A stretch of DNA of 38,345 nucleotides from Fibrobacter sp. (GTDB taxonomy: Bacteria; Fibrobacterota; Fibrobacteria; Fibrobacterales; Fibrobacteraceae): positions 1 to 38,345 of the forward strand of contig JAGCPF010000010.1 in assembly GCA_017642335.1 (NCBI GenBank). The letters are read 5' to 3'. Position numbers and translations under genes: made by a program. Within the stretch, counting starts at the first letter, position 1. Every line of letters starts with the position of its first letter. Under the pieces are notes generated by a model, which made no database searches, had not been told where the DNA came from, and was given only the letters and a program-made list of their open reading frames with translations. This document shows, in pieces, positions 1 through 8,492 of the stretch.

Positions 1-770
1 ACGGGAAACCTCTGCGTGACGTGTACGAAGCCGTTGGACATGCCAAGGCGTACGATCATATTCATAAACTCGCAAAAAACAAGACTCTCGAAGAATCGGA
101 CATACTGATGCTGCATCGGCTGTTTTACCAGCAGATAGATGCGGACAAGGCCGGTGTTTATCGCAAGGTGCCTGTCGTAATTAGCGGGAGCCGTTACCCC
201 GTTACGCCGCACTTGAAAATTCGTGCCGAGATGAGAAAGTTCGTCGCGTGGTTCAACAAGAACGAATCCAGGATGAATCCTGTGGAATTCGCCGCGCAGG
301 TTCACAAAAAGTTCGTGTTCATTCATCCATTTGTCGATGGCAATGGACGCGTGGCGCGATTGCTGATGAACCTTGCGCTGCTTCGCGGCGAGTACACCAT
401 TGCGCTGATTCCGGCTATTAGGCGTATGGAATACGTGTCGGCTTTAGAAGCGGCGCACATCAGTGACAAGTCCTTTGTCAACTTTATTGCCGATTGCGTA
501 GTTGCGACGCAGACGGACTTGCTGCGATTGCTGCGGTGCAGCCTGAAACCGAAAAAAGGCGCCGTGCGCCACCGCGAAACAGGTAAAAATCTCCCAGAAC
601 AAATTCTGTCCGAAATCCAGACGAATCCCGGTATCAACACGCCCGCGCTGGCCTCGATGCTCAACCTCTCCTTGCGAACGACTCAGCGCCAGTTGCAAGC
701 TTTGAGCGAATCGGGCAAGATTGAATTTAGGGGTGCCCGGAAGAACGGAGGGTATTATTTGGTCGGGTAA
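1..770 (+). CDS. Fic family protein, 5'-truncated by the window edge
   Basis: The reading frame is open from base 3 (GKPLRDVYEAVGHAKA...), so the true start lies outside the window; a GTG at 21 is only an internal codon. The Fic core motif HPFVDGNGRVAR (about 324-359) matches HxFx(D/E)GNGRxxR, the active site by which Fic enzymes transfer AMP or another nucleotide moiety from a nucleotide cofactor to target hydroxyls. The last 60 residues form a winged-helix-like segment (ILSEIQTNPGINTPALASML, then TTQRQLQALSESGKIEFRG), common in bacterial Fic proteins that also bind DNA. The N-terminal part, where a class II inhibitory helix would be, is not visible, so self-inhibition cannot be judged. Target unknown. 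Confidence 0.9.
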   Translation, partial: GKPLRDVYEAVGHAKAYDHIHKLAKNKTLEESDILMLHRLFYQQIDADKAGVYRKVPVVISGSRYPVTPHLKIRAEMRKFVAWFNKNESRMNPVEFAAQVHKKFVFIHPFVDGNGRVARLLMNLALLRGEYTIALIPAIRRMEYVSALEAAHISDKSFVNFIADCVVATQTDLLRLLRCSLKPKKGAVRHRETGKNLPEQILSEIQTNPGINTPALASMLNLSLRTTQRQLQALSESGKIEFRGARKNGGYYLVG

Positions 771-917
771 GATTTAGGCTTCTTTCCCGAAAAGCGGATG
801 TTTCTGATTTTGTCTCCGTCTCACGTAAACTGGATCGTTGTCGCGCAAACGCCTCTGGTCTTGAAAGTCTCTTCCATACGTGTCTCGGGGTTGAATGTTC
901 GCGTCAAATATAGAATG

Positions 918-946
918 TTGACGGCCCCTTTGTGAATTTTTATTTT
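918..946 (+). promoter_or_regulatory. Predicted sigma70-type promoter for the 982 lipoprotein gene
   Basis: TTGACG (918-923), 17-bp spacer, TATTTT (941-946), 36 bp before the chosen ATG. The same arrangement (TTGACN-17-TATATT) recurs before rpsU and the OmpA-like gene in this window, which supports it. Confidence 0.6.
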
Positions 947-981
947 AGTTATAGTTGTTTTGTAAAAAAGGAAAGACTCCT

Positions 982-1506
982 ATGAAAAATTGGGTTAGGA
1001 ATTTTGCGTGTGCCATTTCGATAACGGGTTGCGTTCTTGTATTCGGTTGCGGTGATGATTCTTCGTCAGTTGCCCCGTCGCAAGATCCCGCATCGACATC
1101 TTCTTCAGCTGTCGAAGGTTCTTCTGCCGTGGTGGCACCCGGTTCGTCCGGCGCGCTTTCTTCCGTGACCCCCTCTTCTGCGGTTATCGAAAGTTCGTCG
1201 AGCGTCGCAGCTCCGGCAAAATTTTGCAATTTCTCCATGGTCACAAAGACGGGCTACTACCCGATGGCCGTGACAACGGGCGTGACTTCTATCTGCTTGC
1301 CTCTTGCCGATTGCGATACCTCGCTGATAAACCTGGGCTTTGCGCATTGTTACGAAGAGCAGGCGACTGTTGAAGGCTGCTTTGCGAATGTTACCGTAAC
1401 CGAAGTGGAAGAATGTGAACCGAAAGAAAAGAGTTGCGAATCGAGTAATGGTACGATTTATATCTCCGGACGATTCAGCATGAACTGTAGCAGCATTCCC
1501 CGCTAA
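982..1506 (+). CDS. Small Ser-rich, Cys-rich surface lipoprotein
   Basis: Encodes 174 residues. The ATG at 982 is preferred over an in-frame TTG at 955 because AAGGAAAG lies at proper spacing upstream and the protein then begins with a normal lipoprotein signal (MKNWVRN, hydrophobic stretch, lipobox VFGC). After the lipidated Cys comes a low-complexity Ser/Ala/Val/Pro linker of about 60 residues with repeated SSSA and EGSSA units, typical of Fibrobacter surface lipoproteins. The C-terminal domain of about 100 residues carries around nine Cys, suggesting a disulfide-stabilised exported fold. I recognise no family. It has its own predicted promoter; the next gene starts 19 bp downstream with its own Shine-Dalgarno. 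Confidence 0.75.
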   Translation: MKNWVRNFACAISITGCVLVFGCGDDSSSVAPSQDPASTSSSAVEGSSAVVAPGSSGALSSVTPSSAVIESSSSVAAPAKFCNFSMVTKTGYYPMAVTTGVTSICLPLADCDTSLINLGFAHCYEEQATVEGCFANVTVTEVEECEPKEKSCESSNGTIYISGRFSMNCSSIPR

Positions 1507-1525
1507 GAAAAATTTTAAGGAGAAA

Positions 1526-2008
1526 ATGGTGAAACGTATAAGGGACTTTTTTGGTTACCTGTTGGGCGGCATTCTCTTTGTGATGCTTATCCCGTCAATC
1601 ATGTGGCTTGCGTCTGGCATGCCCACGCTTTGGCCGGTCGATACGTGGCGCTGTGTCGTGGCTCCTGTCGTGATGCTCGGCGGCCTTGTGCTGAGTGTCT
1701 GGACTATCGTCTACATGCGCAATCGCGGTAAGGGAAACCCGATGGATGCTTTCGGCCACGAAGTGGCCCCGCGTACGCAACACCTGATGGTTGAAGGCCC
1801 GTACAAGATAAACCGCAACCCGATGCTGACCGGGACGCTCGTTTACCTCGTGGGTGCCGCCGTGTGGCTGTGGACTTGGCAGGCGTGCGTCGTGTTTGTC
1901 GCCTTCTTTGCCATCATGATGGTGCAGGTGCTAAGCGAAGAAAAACGCCTCCGCCGCGACTTCGGCGAAGAATACGAAGAGTACTGCAAACATTCAAGAA
2001 GGTTCTAA
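1526..2008 (+). CDS. Isoprenylcysteine carboxyl methyltransferase-family membrane protein
   Basis: 160 residues with about four membrane segments (about 9-27, 40-62, 100-115, 118-136). The C-terminal half has the signature of the ICMT/phospholipid-methyltransferase superfamily: VEGPYKINRNPMLTG, a hydrophobic segment, then EEKRLRRDFGEEYEEYCK. In this family these segments bind S-adenosylmethionine and the acceptor. Bacterial members methylate lipids or unknown small substrates, so the substrate here is open. The start ATG follows AAGGAG. It lies 19 bp after the lipoprotein gene and may be co-transcribed with it. Confidence 0.8.
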   Translation: MVKRIRDFFGYLLGGILFVMLIPSIMWLASGMPTLWPVDTWRCVVAPVVMLGGLVLSVWTIVYMRNRGKGNPMDAFGHEVAPRTQHLMVEGPYKINRNPMLTGTLVYLVGAAVWLWTWQACVVFVAFFAIMMVQVLSEEKRLRRDFGEEYEEYCKHSRRF

Positions 2009-2030
2009 TAAAAGAAAATAGAACCCGCTA

Positions 2031-2053
2031 CCATTCAGGATATCCCTGAATGG
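2031..2053. terminator. Hairpin between convergent genes, likely bidirectional terminator
   Basis: CCATTCAGG (2031-2039) and CCTGAATGG (2045-2053) form a perfect 9-bp stem with a 5-base loop between two convergent genes. The following tracts are only partly T-rich on either strand, so termination strength is uncertain. Confidence 0.5.
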
Positions 2054-2069
2054 CTGCTAAAATAATCGC

Positions 2070-3356
2070 TTATTTTTTGTAATACACAATTTCTAGCTGG
2101 GCGGCATTAGCCCCCTCTATAATTTCACTTTTTTTGAGAGCGATGGTATAGAAATCGTGTGCGGTTTCTCGGTCGAAATTCGGCCCAATGACTATCCAGA
2201 ACCCTTCTTTTTCGAAATCTGTGGCGTCTGCAAGTTTGGTCGGTGAGTACTTGAAGTCGGTTGTGTGTGCCGGGGCAGGAGGTAAGAAAGTGGCACACCA
2301 GTCGTCATCAAATACATGGTCTTGAACATTGCTGTATCTGGTAACCTTGTAGCCGTTGACGCCATGAAGTGTTAATTTCCCTGTTAATTCGTCCATGGTG
2401 ACTTGAATTTGGGCGTCCTTCAGAGGAACTTCGGCTCCCTTCTTGAAAGAGTATCCGTTGGCTGTCGAGGTCTTCATTTGACTGGTGTATTGCCTAAGTT
2501 CAACTCGCTCAATGATGCTGGAGGATGATTCCGGGTCTGCCCTGCAGTATGCGGGGTCACGAACGAATTCTACGGAATCAATGGTGATGAACATATCTTC
2601 TATCGCGAGGTTGTTGCTCGCTTTGATTATAACGAACAATTTGAATGTTCCACATTGGGCTTTTGCTGAATCAATTATTTTTGCACCCTGTTCCTCAAAA
2701 CTAATTGCTGCCGTAGGCCCTGTTAGGGGAGTGTATTGAACCTGTAGTAAGGAGCCTTCATTCTGACCATGTTCGTTCACATGGACGAGGAGAAAATCAA
2801 ATTTTGTTAGGAACGGATCAAAACCATCGGAGATTGCAGTTGTGTCAAATGCGTCTAAAGTAGCACTTCCTGAGATGGCGAATACAGACATGTCTGCATT
2901 GGGGGTGATGCGAAGCGGCTGGATGCGAATGGGGGAAATTTTTGTTACAACCATTTCCTGAAAAGGAGATGATTGTGCGGAACTGCTAGATTCAATACTG
3001 GATGAACTTGATTCAGAACTGGAAGAACTCGATTCGGAGTTCTCGGAACTGGAAGAATTTGATTCGGAATTGGAGGAGCTTGATTTGGAGTCTTTAGAAC
3101 TAGAAGAAGTCTGCTCAGAGCTGGAAGAATTCTTTTTATTGACGGACGAAGAACTTGAAGATTTAACCGTGCTGGAGCTGCAGGATTTATCTTCGTTGGG
3201 CTTGGAACTGGATGAACTCTGGATATCGCTGGATGAGAGTTCTGTTGAATCAGAATCATCTGTACCGGAGATGGTGATTGTTCCCCCAAGGTCGTTGCTG
3301 TCAAGGCATGCCCACAACAGAAGCGATGTTAGCCAAAGAATGCCTATTTTTTTCAT
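2070..3356 (-). CDS. Large surface lipoprotein with long poly-Ser linker
   Basis: 428 residues. The N terminus is a lipoprotein signal (MKKIGILW, hydrophobic core, LLWAC lipobox). Residues of about 40-130 are almost entirely Ser mixed with Glu, Asn and Lys, an extended linker of the kind found in Fibrobacter surface proteins. A first globular domain (about 135-275) is followed by a second short Ser spacer (PESSSS) and a C-terminal domain (about 285-428) rich in beta-type sequence. No catalytic signature is recognised. The Ser linker DNA is repetitive and produces spurious open frames on other strands. The gene is transcribed away from the AT-rich pair at 3983-6474 and ends at the 2031-2053 hairpin. 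Confidence 0.8.
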   Translation of the reverse strand: MKKIGILWLTSLLLWACLDSNDLGGTITISGTDDSDSTELSSSDIQSSSSSKPNEDKSCSSSTVKSSSSSSVNKKNSSSSEQTSSSSKDSKSSSSNSESNSSSSENSESSSSSSESSSSSIESSSSAQSSPFQEMVVTKISPIRIQPLRITPNADMSVFAISGSATLDAFDTTAISDGFDPFLTKFDFLLVHVNEHGQNEGSLLQVQYTPLTGPTAAISFEEQGAKIIDSAKAQCGTFKLFVIIKASNNLAIEDMFITIDSVEFVRDPAYCRADPESSSSIIERVELRQYTSQMKTSTANGYSFKKGAEVPLKDAQIQVTMDELTGKLTLHGVNGYKVTRYSNVQDHVFDDDWCATFLPPAPAHTTDFKYSPTKLADATDFEKEGFWIVIGPNFDRETAHDFYTIALKKSEIIEGANAAQLEIVYYKK

Positions 3357-3982
3357 AATAAAAATCCTCGTTCTTAATAAGGTAATATAAAACTTATTTC
3401 CTCTTACGGCACAATTTTTTTACGTTGAATGAAAAAAATAGGGTTTTTCTCAATAAATAGAATTGAACGATATGGGTGTATACCTGGGTTCGCAGGTGAA
3501 TCGGCAGTGTTTTCTTGTGTGCTTTCGATACCCGTTAATATGATACGCTAAAGCGGTAAAATCTGCATAAAAAATGTGTGCTATATGCAGAAAAAACTTC
3601 GATTATGCATATTTTGCTTGAATTTTGGTGCGCTCATCCATTCAGAGATGGGTGTTTGAGGAAATTCGCGATGGCTCGAATTGGGCTGCGTCCGAGGGAG
3701 TGGGACTATTTTCCATTTTTATTTGAAATTTGAAAACGGAGTCTTGTGGGCGAGCCTTTTTTGGTCCGTTTTTTTGTAGTTCGTTCCTGAGTGGGTGTAT
3801 GGCCCATATATAGGAGTAAAGTAATAACTCCCGAAGTTTTAAAGGCTTTGTTTTGCTGGGAAAATTCGTTCTCTAGTGCATTTCATCGCAGGATGATTGT
3901 GTCTCATCGGTTAACTAAGCTTGCTTTTGTAAAATTTAGATGTTTATTTATATATTAATTCTGATATGTTGGATGAAGAATA
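3357..3982. other. 626-bp AT-rich divergent intergenic region without a recognisable gene
   Basis: No convincing coding frame. It separates divergent lipoprotein genes and must hold both promoters. A 7-bp hairpin (CATCCAT/ATGGGTG, around 3636-3655) lacks a T-tract. A possible promoter for the rightward gene is TTGCTT (3921-3926), 17 bp, TTATTT (3944-3949), but it is weak. Base composition matches the AT-rich genes to the right, so this may be part of the same acquired segment. Confidence 0.5.
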
Positions 3983-4561
3983 ATGCGGATTTTCAAAATA
4001 TTGCTGATTCTGAGCGAAGTCGTTTTGCTTTGGGGTTGCGGTGATGGCTGTAACAACCCTTTGAATCGGTGTTATGAGGACGATGCTTCTCGAGATTTGA
4101 TAGAGATTAATCAATTTTCTATGGTTGCATTAGATTCTATAATTGCGTTGAATGATTCCGCTAGAGATGATTATACGGTAGATATTAAATCACATTATTA
4201 TGTTCGATATGATCATTATACCCGTACTTATCATTCTGAAGAATTTATTCCTTTTACAATAGAAACGCCCTATTCGCCTACATTATTCATGGATATTTAT
4301 GGATGCGATAATCCAAAATGTTCAAATGCCAAAAGAATAGTATTTCATGATGAAGATTATAATTATGTAGAAGCTTTGGATAGATCGTCCTTTTCGATTT
4401 CAAAGAATACTTCAAACTATTATTACGAAAAATTCGGTGAAAAATGTAAATTGGAAGTAGCATTATTTCTTAGGTTGAGAATAAATACATCTCGTGTGAA
4501 AATGGATTTGAATATTCAGGATGCCACGAAGACCTGTGAGGTCCTTGACGAGGATTGGTGA
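3983..4561 (+). CDS. AT-rich predicted lipoprotein of unknown function
   Basis: 192 residues starting MRIFKILLIL with a lipobox LLWGC near residue 19, so it is probably exported and lipid-anchored. The mature part is acidic and Tyr-rich, with scattered Cys and no family I recognise. Codon use is AT-rich (AAT, TAT, GAT, TTT), unlike the purine and translation genes nearby. The stop codon overlaps the start of the next gene by one base (TGATG), indicating translational coupling and a two-gene operon. Confidence 0.75.
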   Translation: MRIFKILLILSEVVLLWGCGDGCNNPLNRCYEDDASRDLIEINQFSMVALDSIIALNDSARDDYTVDIKSHYYVRYDHYTRTYHSEEFIPFTIETPYSPTLFMDIYGCDNPKCSNAKRIVFHDEDYNYVEALDRSSFSISKNTSNYYYEKFGEKCKLEVALFLRLRINTSRVKMDLNIQDATKTCEVLDEDW

Positions 4562-6474
4562 TGCTAAAGTTTTTTGCCATTATTTTCTTGACCTTGCTGT
4601 GTTCCTGTTCAAATATTGATGATATTGATGTTGTTAAGGCACCAAGGTATCACGTTCCGGAGTATTCCTTGCAAAATCGAAATCCGTATGGGTTTATTTG
4701 TGTACCGAAATGGAAGGATTTTTATTTTGTTCATGATTCGGTGTTTCTTGTTCAGCTGGATGAATATTTAAACGAAAAAAATGTTTTTATTGGCGAATTT
4801 TCTAACGAACATAATTGGTATGGGTGTGATCAAAGCACGGAATTTAATTTTCATGATGTAAATTTAAATGGTCCCTATGTACGTTTTGATGTAAAGGGAT
4901 ATTTCATAAATCATGATTCTGTCAAAGTTGAAGCCACACTTAGCTATTTTGCTGATATGTGGTATGAAGATCATGTTTATATAAGTCTTAGTTCTACTGT
5001 ACAAAGAAAACGTGTGGAAAATCTTGCCCAAAACGAAGCGTATCCATTACAAGTTGCAAAAATTGTGGCAGACAAGGAGTATTCAGAAGATGGAAGGCCT
5101 TTTTCAAAAACGGATGAGGAAATGTGGATGGCCTATGTGGACTTGAATTTTTTTGTTGAACATTTGTTTTTCCAGGCCGATGATTTGGCAGACAATGGTA
5201 AGTTTGATGATGACGAAAAAGTCCCAACTTTAATTGTTGATTCGGTTTTAGCAAAGGCCAAATCCATTTCTGACGATTATGCAAAGTCATACAAATTGCC
5301 AGTTTGCAATGGGGATTCTTTAGAGTCTATTGTTCGAAATAAGGAAAGTCTTTTTAATGGGAAAAAAATGGTCTGTTCGTTCTCTTTTTGGCGCTTAGAA
5401 GAACCATTGGAGGATTCTTTGGGCGCTTGCACGAGTTACAATAGGGGAGATACAATAGATATTGATAATCTTGTTTATATCTGCGATAGTGCTGCGGCAA
5501 CTTGGCGTGTAGCCGATTTGCATGAGATGCTTGATTATCGATATCGGAAATGTTCTCCGGAAAATGTTGGTGACACGTTGGATATGAAAGAAGGTTTAAT
5601 TTATATCTGCGATGAAAAAACGAAGAAATGGCATACGGCGGATTTGGATGAAAAAATGGATATCCTATTAGGTGAGTGTGAAAGTGATAATTTAAGATAT
5701 GAAAAATACCTAGATAGCTTGTATTATTGCAACAGCAAAGGCAAATGGGAGGTTGTTTCCCAGATGGAATTTGAGATTGGCAAATGCGGGGATGATATTG
5801 GAGAGAATGTTGTAAAAAAATATGATGAAAAGATTTGGATTTGTTTGAAAGGTGGTTGGAAAAAAGCGCCTGATTCGGTAGTAAATATTTTTGTTGATTC
5901 AATAGCGAGATTGACTTTTGTTGAAGAATTGGACAGTGTGGACTTTTTTTGTTCTGGTAAAAAAGGATGTGCTTTTTCTGAGGTTGATTCTATATATGTT
6001 AGACAAACAGATAAAGGGTATTCGACGATTTCATATGGTGGCAAACTTTGGATGAAGGGCCAGCCTGCTAATGCATATGAAAATGAATCAGTGTCTTTCG
6101 ATTTTTTCGCGAATTATGTAAAAGATCAGATCCTTACATTCGATCTTAGGGGTGAAGGCTATTATTATACATTTGAAAATGCTCAAAAACAATGCCCTGC
6201 AGGATTTCATATTCCGGACACAACAGAATGGAATCATTTCCGTAAGGGAGTTGATGCTGCAGCCATTCCAGATAAATCGTACACTTATATTTATTTCGTG
6301 TTAACTCCTGAAAAATTGGAAGATAATTATACAAGAATTGTTTCGGCGTCTTGGTCGAGTACAAGGAAAGACAATCGTAATGTTTATTGTTATGTTGACT
6401 CATCTTTTGTGACATGTCCAATTAATACCTACCCAGTTGGCACATCCTGTGTAATGGATGTTCCTTTGAAATAG
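4561..6474 (+). CDS. FISUMP-domain lipoprotein with four internal Cys/Trp repeats
   Basis: 637 residues from the ATG at 4561, which overlaps the previous stop by one base; upstream in-frame TTG/GTG codons would add only two residues. The lipobox is LLCSC. The central region (about 295-445) has four repeats of roughly 40 residues with the pattern C..(N)xGDT....YICD....W..AD, the spacing module often seen next to FISUMP domains. The C-terminal 140 residues match the FISUMP (Fibrobacter succinogenes major paralogous) family: GGKLWM, then YYYTFENAQKQCPAGFHIP, TTEWNHF, SWSST and a final SCVMD. The domain is somewhat degenerate compared with the usual MAENLNY and SVRCV motifs. Function of FISUMP proteins is not established; surface exposure is likely. 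Confidence 0.8.
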   Translation: MLKFFAIIFLTLLCSCSNIDDIDVVKAPRYHVPEYSLQNRNPYGFICVPKWKDFYFVHDSVFLVQLDEYLNEKNVFIGEFSNEHNWYGCDQSTEFNFHDVNLNGPYVRFDVKGYFINHDSVKVEATLSYFADMWYEDHVYISLSSTVQRKRVENLAQNEAYPLQVAKIVADKEYSEDGRPFSKTDEEMWMAYVDLNFFVEHLFFQADDLADNGKFDDDEKVPTLIVDSVLAKAKSISDDYAKSYKLPVCNGDSLESIVRNKESLFNGKKMVCSFSFWRLEEPLEDSLGACTSYNRGDTIDIDNLVYICDSAAATWRVADLHEMLDYRYRKCSPENVGDTLDMKEGLIYICDEKTKKWHTADLDEKMDILLGECESDNLRYEKYLDSLYYCNSKGKWEVVSQMEFEIGKCGDDIGENVVKKYDEKIWICLKGGWKKAPDSVVNIFVDSIARLTFVEELDSVDFFCSGKKGCAFSEVDSIYVRQTDKGYSTISYGGKLWMKGQPANAYENESVSFDFFANYVKDQILTFDLRGEGYYYTFENAQKQCPAGFHIPDTTEWNHFRKGVDAAAIPDKSYTYIYFVLTPEKLEDNYTRIVSASWSSTRKDNRNVYCYVDSSFVTCPINTYPVGTSCVMDVPLK

Positions 6475-6499
6475 GGGCGAAATTGCCTTTATGGTTGTG

Positions 6500-6528
6500 T
6501 TGGCGATTGCATTTTTCTAAATTATCCT
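6500..6528 (+). promoter_or_regulatory. Predicted purD promoter
   Basis: TTGGCG (6500-6505), 17-bp spacer, TATCCT (6523-6528), 24 bp before the purD start codon. It is a moderate match to the hexamer pair used elsewhere in the window. Confidence 0.45.
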
Positions 6529-6552
6529 CTGTAAAAACAAAGGATACGCTAT

Positions 6553-7836
6553 ATGAACATTCTCGTCGTTGGTAGCGGTGGTCGCGAACATGCCATCGCT
6601 CTTGCAGTCAAGAAGTCGCCGCTGTGCGACACTCTCGTGTGCGCTCCGGGCAACCCGGGCATGGCTAACCTCGGCAAGTGCGTGCCGGTGGACGTGGCCG
6701 ACCCGAAGGCCATTGCCGACCTCGCGGTTGCTGAAAAGATTGACCTCGCGGTCATCGGCCCCGAAATTCCGCTGGTCGCGGGCGTGGTGGATGAATTCCG
6801 CCGTCGCGGGCTGCGTGCTTTCGGCCCGACTGCGGCTGCTGCCGCGCTCGAAGGCTCCAAGGCCTTCAGCAAGGATATCATGAAGAAGTACAACGTGCCG
6901 ACGGCAGCCTTCGAGACCTTCACCGATCTCGCCTCCGCCAAGAAGTTCCTCGCCGAACACCCGGCTCCGATCGTGGTGAAGGCGTCGGGCCTCGCTGCGG
7001 GCAAGGGCGCCATCGTCTGCATGACCGACAAGGAAGCGAACGACGCTGTCGAAGAAATGCTCGGCGACAAGGCCGTGTTTGGCGAATCCGGCAAGACGGT
7101 CGTGATTGAAGAATTCATGGACGGCGAAGAAGCCTCCATCTTCGTGGTTTGCGACGGCAAGGACTACGTGATTCTCTCCTCTGCCCAGGACCACAAGCGC
7201 GTCTTTGACGACGACAAGGGCCCGAACACTGGCGGAATGGGTGCCTACAGCCCGGCTCCGGTCGTCACCGACGCTCTCCTCGACGAAGTCAAGGCAAAGA
7301 TTATCGAACCGACCCTCAAGGGTATGGCCGCCGAAGGCAAGCCCTACACGGGCGTGCTCTACGTGGGCATCATGGTGACTGCGAAGGGCCCGAAGGTCGT
7401 GGAATACAACTGCCGCCTCGGCGACCCCGAATGCCAGATTGTGCTCCCGCTCTACGACGGCGACGTGCTTGCTTTGTTCGATGCTGCCGAAAAGGGCGAA
7501 CTCGCCAAGCTCGGTGCCCCGAAGGCTCCGAAGGGCAGCTCCGCAATCGTCGTGCTCGCAAGCGCCGGCTATCCGGGTTCCTACGAAAAGGGCAAGGTCG
7601 TCACGGGTATTGAAGAAGCCGAAAAGAACGGCGCCCAGGTGCTCCACGCCGGTACCAAGATGGTCGATGGCAAGCTCGTGACTAACGGTGGCCGCGTGTT
7701 CGGCGTGGTCGGTCACGGTGCAACGCTCCAGGAAGCCTTGAACATCGCTTACGCCGCCTGCGAAAAAGTTCAGTTCGAAGGCAAGTTCTACCGCAAGGAC
7801 ATCGGCAAGAAGGGCCTTGCAAGACTCGCAAAATAA
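6553..7836 (+). CDS. purD: Phosphoribosylamine--glycine ligase (GARS)
   Basis: 427 residues, the usual length for monofunctional PurD. It ligates glycine to 5-phosphoribosylamine using ATP to make GAR, the second step of de novo purine synthesis, in the cytoplasm. The N terminus MNILVVGSGGREHA is the family signature. The ATP-grasp core is clear: VVKASGLAAGKG (phosphate-binding), GPNTGGMGAYSPAP and YNCRLGDPECQ (metal and substrate site). The start ATG follows AAAGGA. purE lies 82 bp downstream on the same strand, so the two purine genes probably share a transcript. Codon use is GC-rich and typical of the window's core genes. Confidence 0.97.
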   Translation: MNILVVGSGGREHAIALAVKKSPLCDTLVCAPGNPGMANLGKCVPVDVADPKAIADLAVAEKIDLAVIGPEIPLVAGVVDEFRRRGLRAFGPTAAAAALEGSKAFSKDIMKKYNVPTAAFETFTDLASAKKFLAEHPAPIVVKASGLAAGKGAIVCMTDKEANDAVEEMLGDKAVFGESGKTVVIEEFMDGEEASIFVVCDGKDYVILSSAQDHKRVFDDDKGPNTGGMGAYSPAPVVTDALLDEVKAKIIEPTLKGMAAEGKPYTGVLYVGIMVTAKGPKVVEYNCRLGDPECQIVLPLYDGDVLALFDAAEKGELAKLGAPKAPKGSSAIVVLASAGYPGSYEKGKVVTGIEEAEKNGAQVLHAGTKMVDGKLVTNGGRVFGVVGHGATLQEALNIAYAACEKVQFEGKFYRKDIGKKGLARLAK

Positions 7837-7852
7837 AAGAGAAATTGGTATA

Positions 7853-7880
7853 GAGATTGCTTCGCTTCGCTCGCAATGAC
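7853..7880. repeat. Interspersed palindromic repeat, GTCATTGCGAG type
   Basis: Read on the minus strand this is GTCATTGCGAGCGAAGCG followed by AAGCAATCTC, with ATTGC/GCAAT ends able to pair. A second, diverged copy is at 25836-25870. Elements of this type are dispersed in intergenic DNA of many bacteria; their role is unknown. Confidence 0.65.
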
Positions 7881-7918
7881 AAGTTGAGCAATCTTGTTAG
7901 ATGGAAAAGGAATCGAAA

Positions 7919-8389
7919 ATGGATTTGAAAGAAAATGCAAAGGTCGGTATCGTTGCGGGTAGCAAGTCCGACCAGGAAACTGTAGACAAGATCACCGCGG
8001 TGCTCGACAGCTTCGGCATCGTGTGGGAATTCAACATCCTCTCTGCACACCGCACCCCGAATGCGACCGCGAAGTATGCTCGCGAAGCCGCCGGGCGAGG
8101 CCTCCAGGTCCTCATCGGTGTTGCTGGCCTCGCTGCAGCCCTCCCGGGCGTGCTCGCAGGGCACACCATCCTTCCCGTTATCGGCCTGCCCTGCGCCGGC
8201 GGCCCGCTCAACGGCGTCGATGCCCTGCACTCTATCGTGCAGATGCCCCCGGGAATCCCGGTGGCCACGGTCGGCATCGGCAACGGCAAGAATGCCGGTT
8301 ACCTCGCCGCCCACATCGTCGCCCTCGCAGACCCCGCAGTCCGCGAGAAGCTCATCGCTTACCGCAAGAGCCTCGGAGATATAGATTAG
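7919..8389 (+). CDS. purE: 5-(carboxyamino)imidazole ribonucleotide mutase
   Basis: 156 residues from the ATG at 7919, preferred over an in-frame ATG at 7901 because AAAGG lies 9-14 bases before it while 7901 has no ribosome-binding site. PurE rearranges N5-CAIR to CAIR in purine synthesis. Motifs: VAGSKSD (phosphate site), SAHRTP (catalytic His region), GLAAALPGVLAG and NGVDALHSIVQMPPGIPV. The SAHRTP form points to class I PurE, which normally needs PurK, rather than the CO2-using class II. No purK is in the window. It follows purD across a spacer holding a palindromic repeat. Confidence 0.95.
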   Translation: MDLKENAKVGIVAGSKSDQETVDKITAVLDSFGIVWEFNILSAHRTPNATAKYAREAAGRGLQVLIGVAGLAAALPGVLAGHTILPVIGLPCAGGPLNGVDALHSIVQMPPGIPVATVGIGNGKNAGYLAAHIVALADPAVREKLIAYRKSLGDID

Positions 8390-8415
8390 ACGAAAGAACG
8401 GGCTTTGCCCTACAG

Positions 8416-8446
8416 ACGAAAGACGAGAGATGTTTCTCTCTTTCGT
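8416..8446 (+). repeat. Hairpin-forming repeat after purE
   Basis: ACGAAAGACGAGAGA (8416-8430) pairs with TCTCTCTTTCGT (8435-8446) apart from a small bulge. It may act as a 3'-end structure for purDE. The GACGAGAG core also occurs, reverse-complemented, as the tandem heptamer at 25882-25909, so this is probably related repeat DNA. Confidence 0.45.
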
Positions 8447-8492
8447 TTGTGGGAAAAGCCAGCCTTTTTAGTGTTTAGGTATTGCTATTTAT

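Noticed and set aside
6517..7716. 399-codon minus-strand frame opposite purD
   Set aside because: His-rich low-quality translation typical of an antisense shadow of a GC-biased gene.
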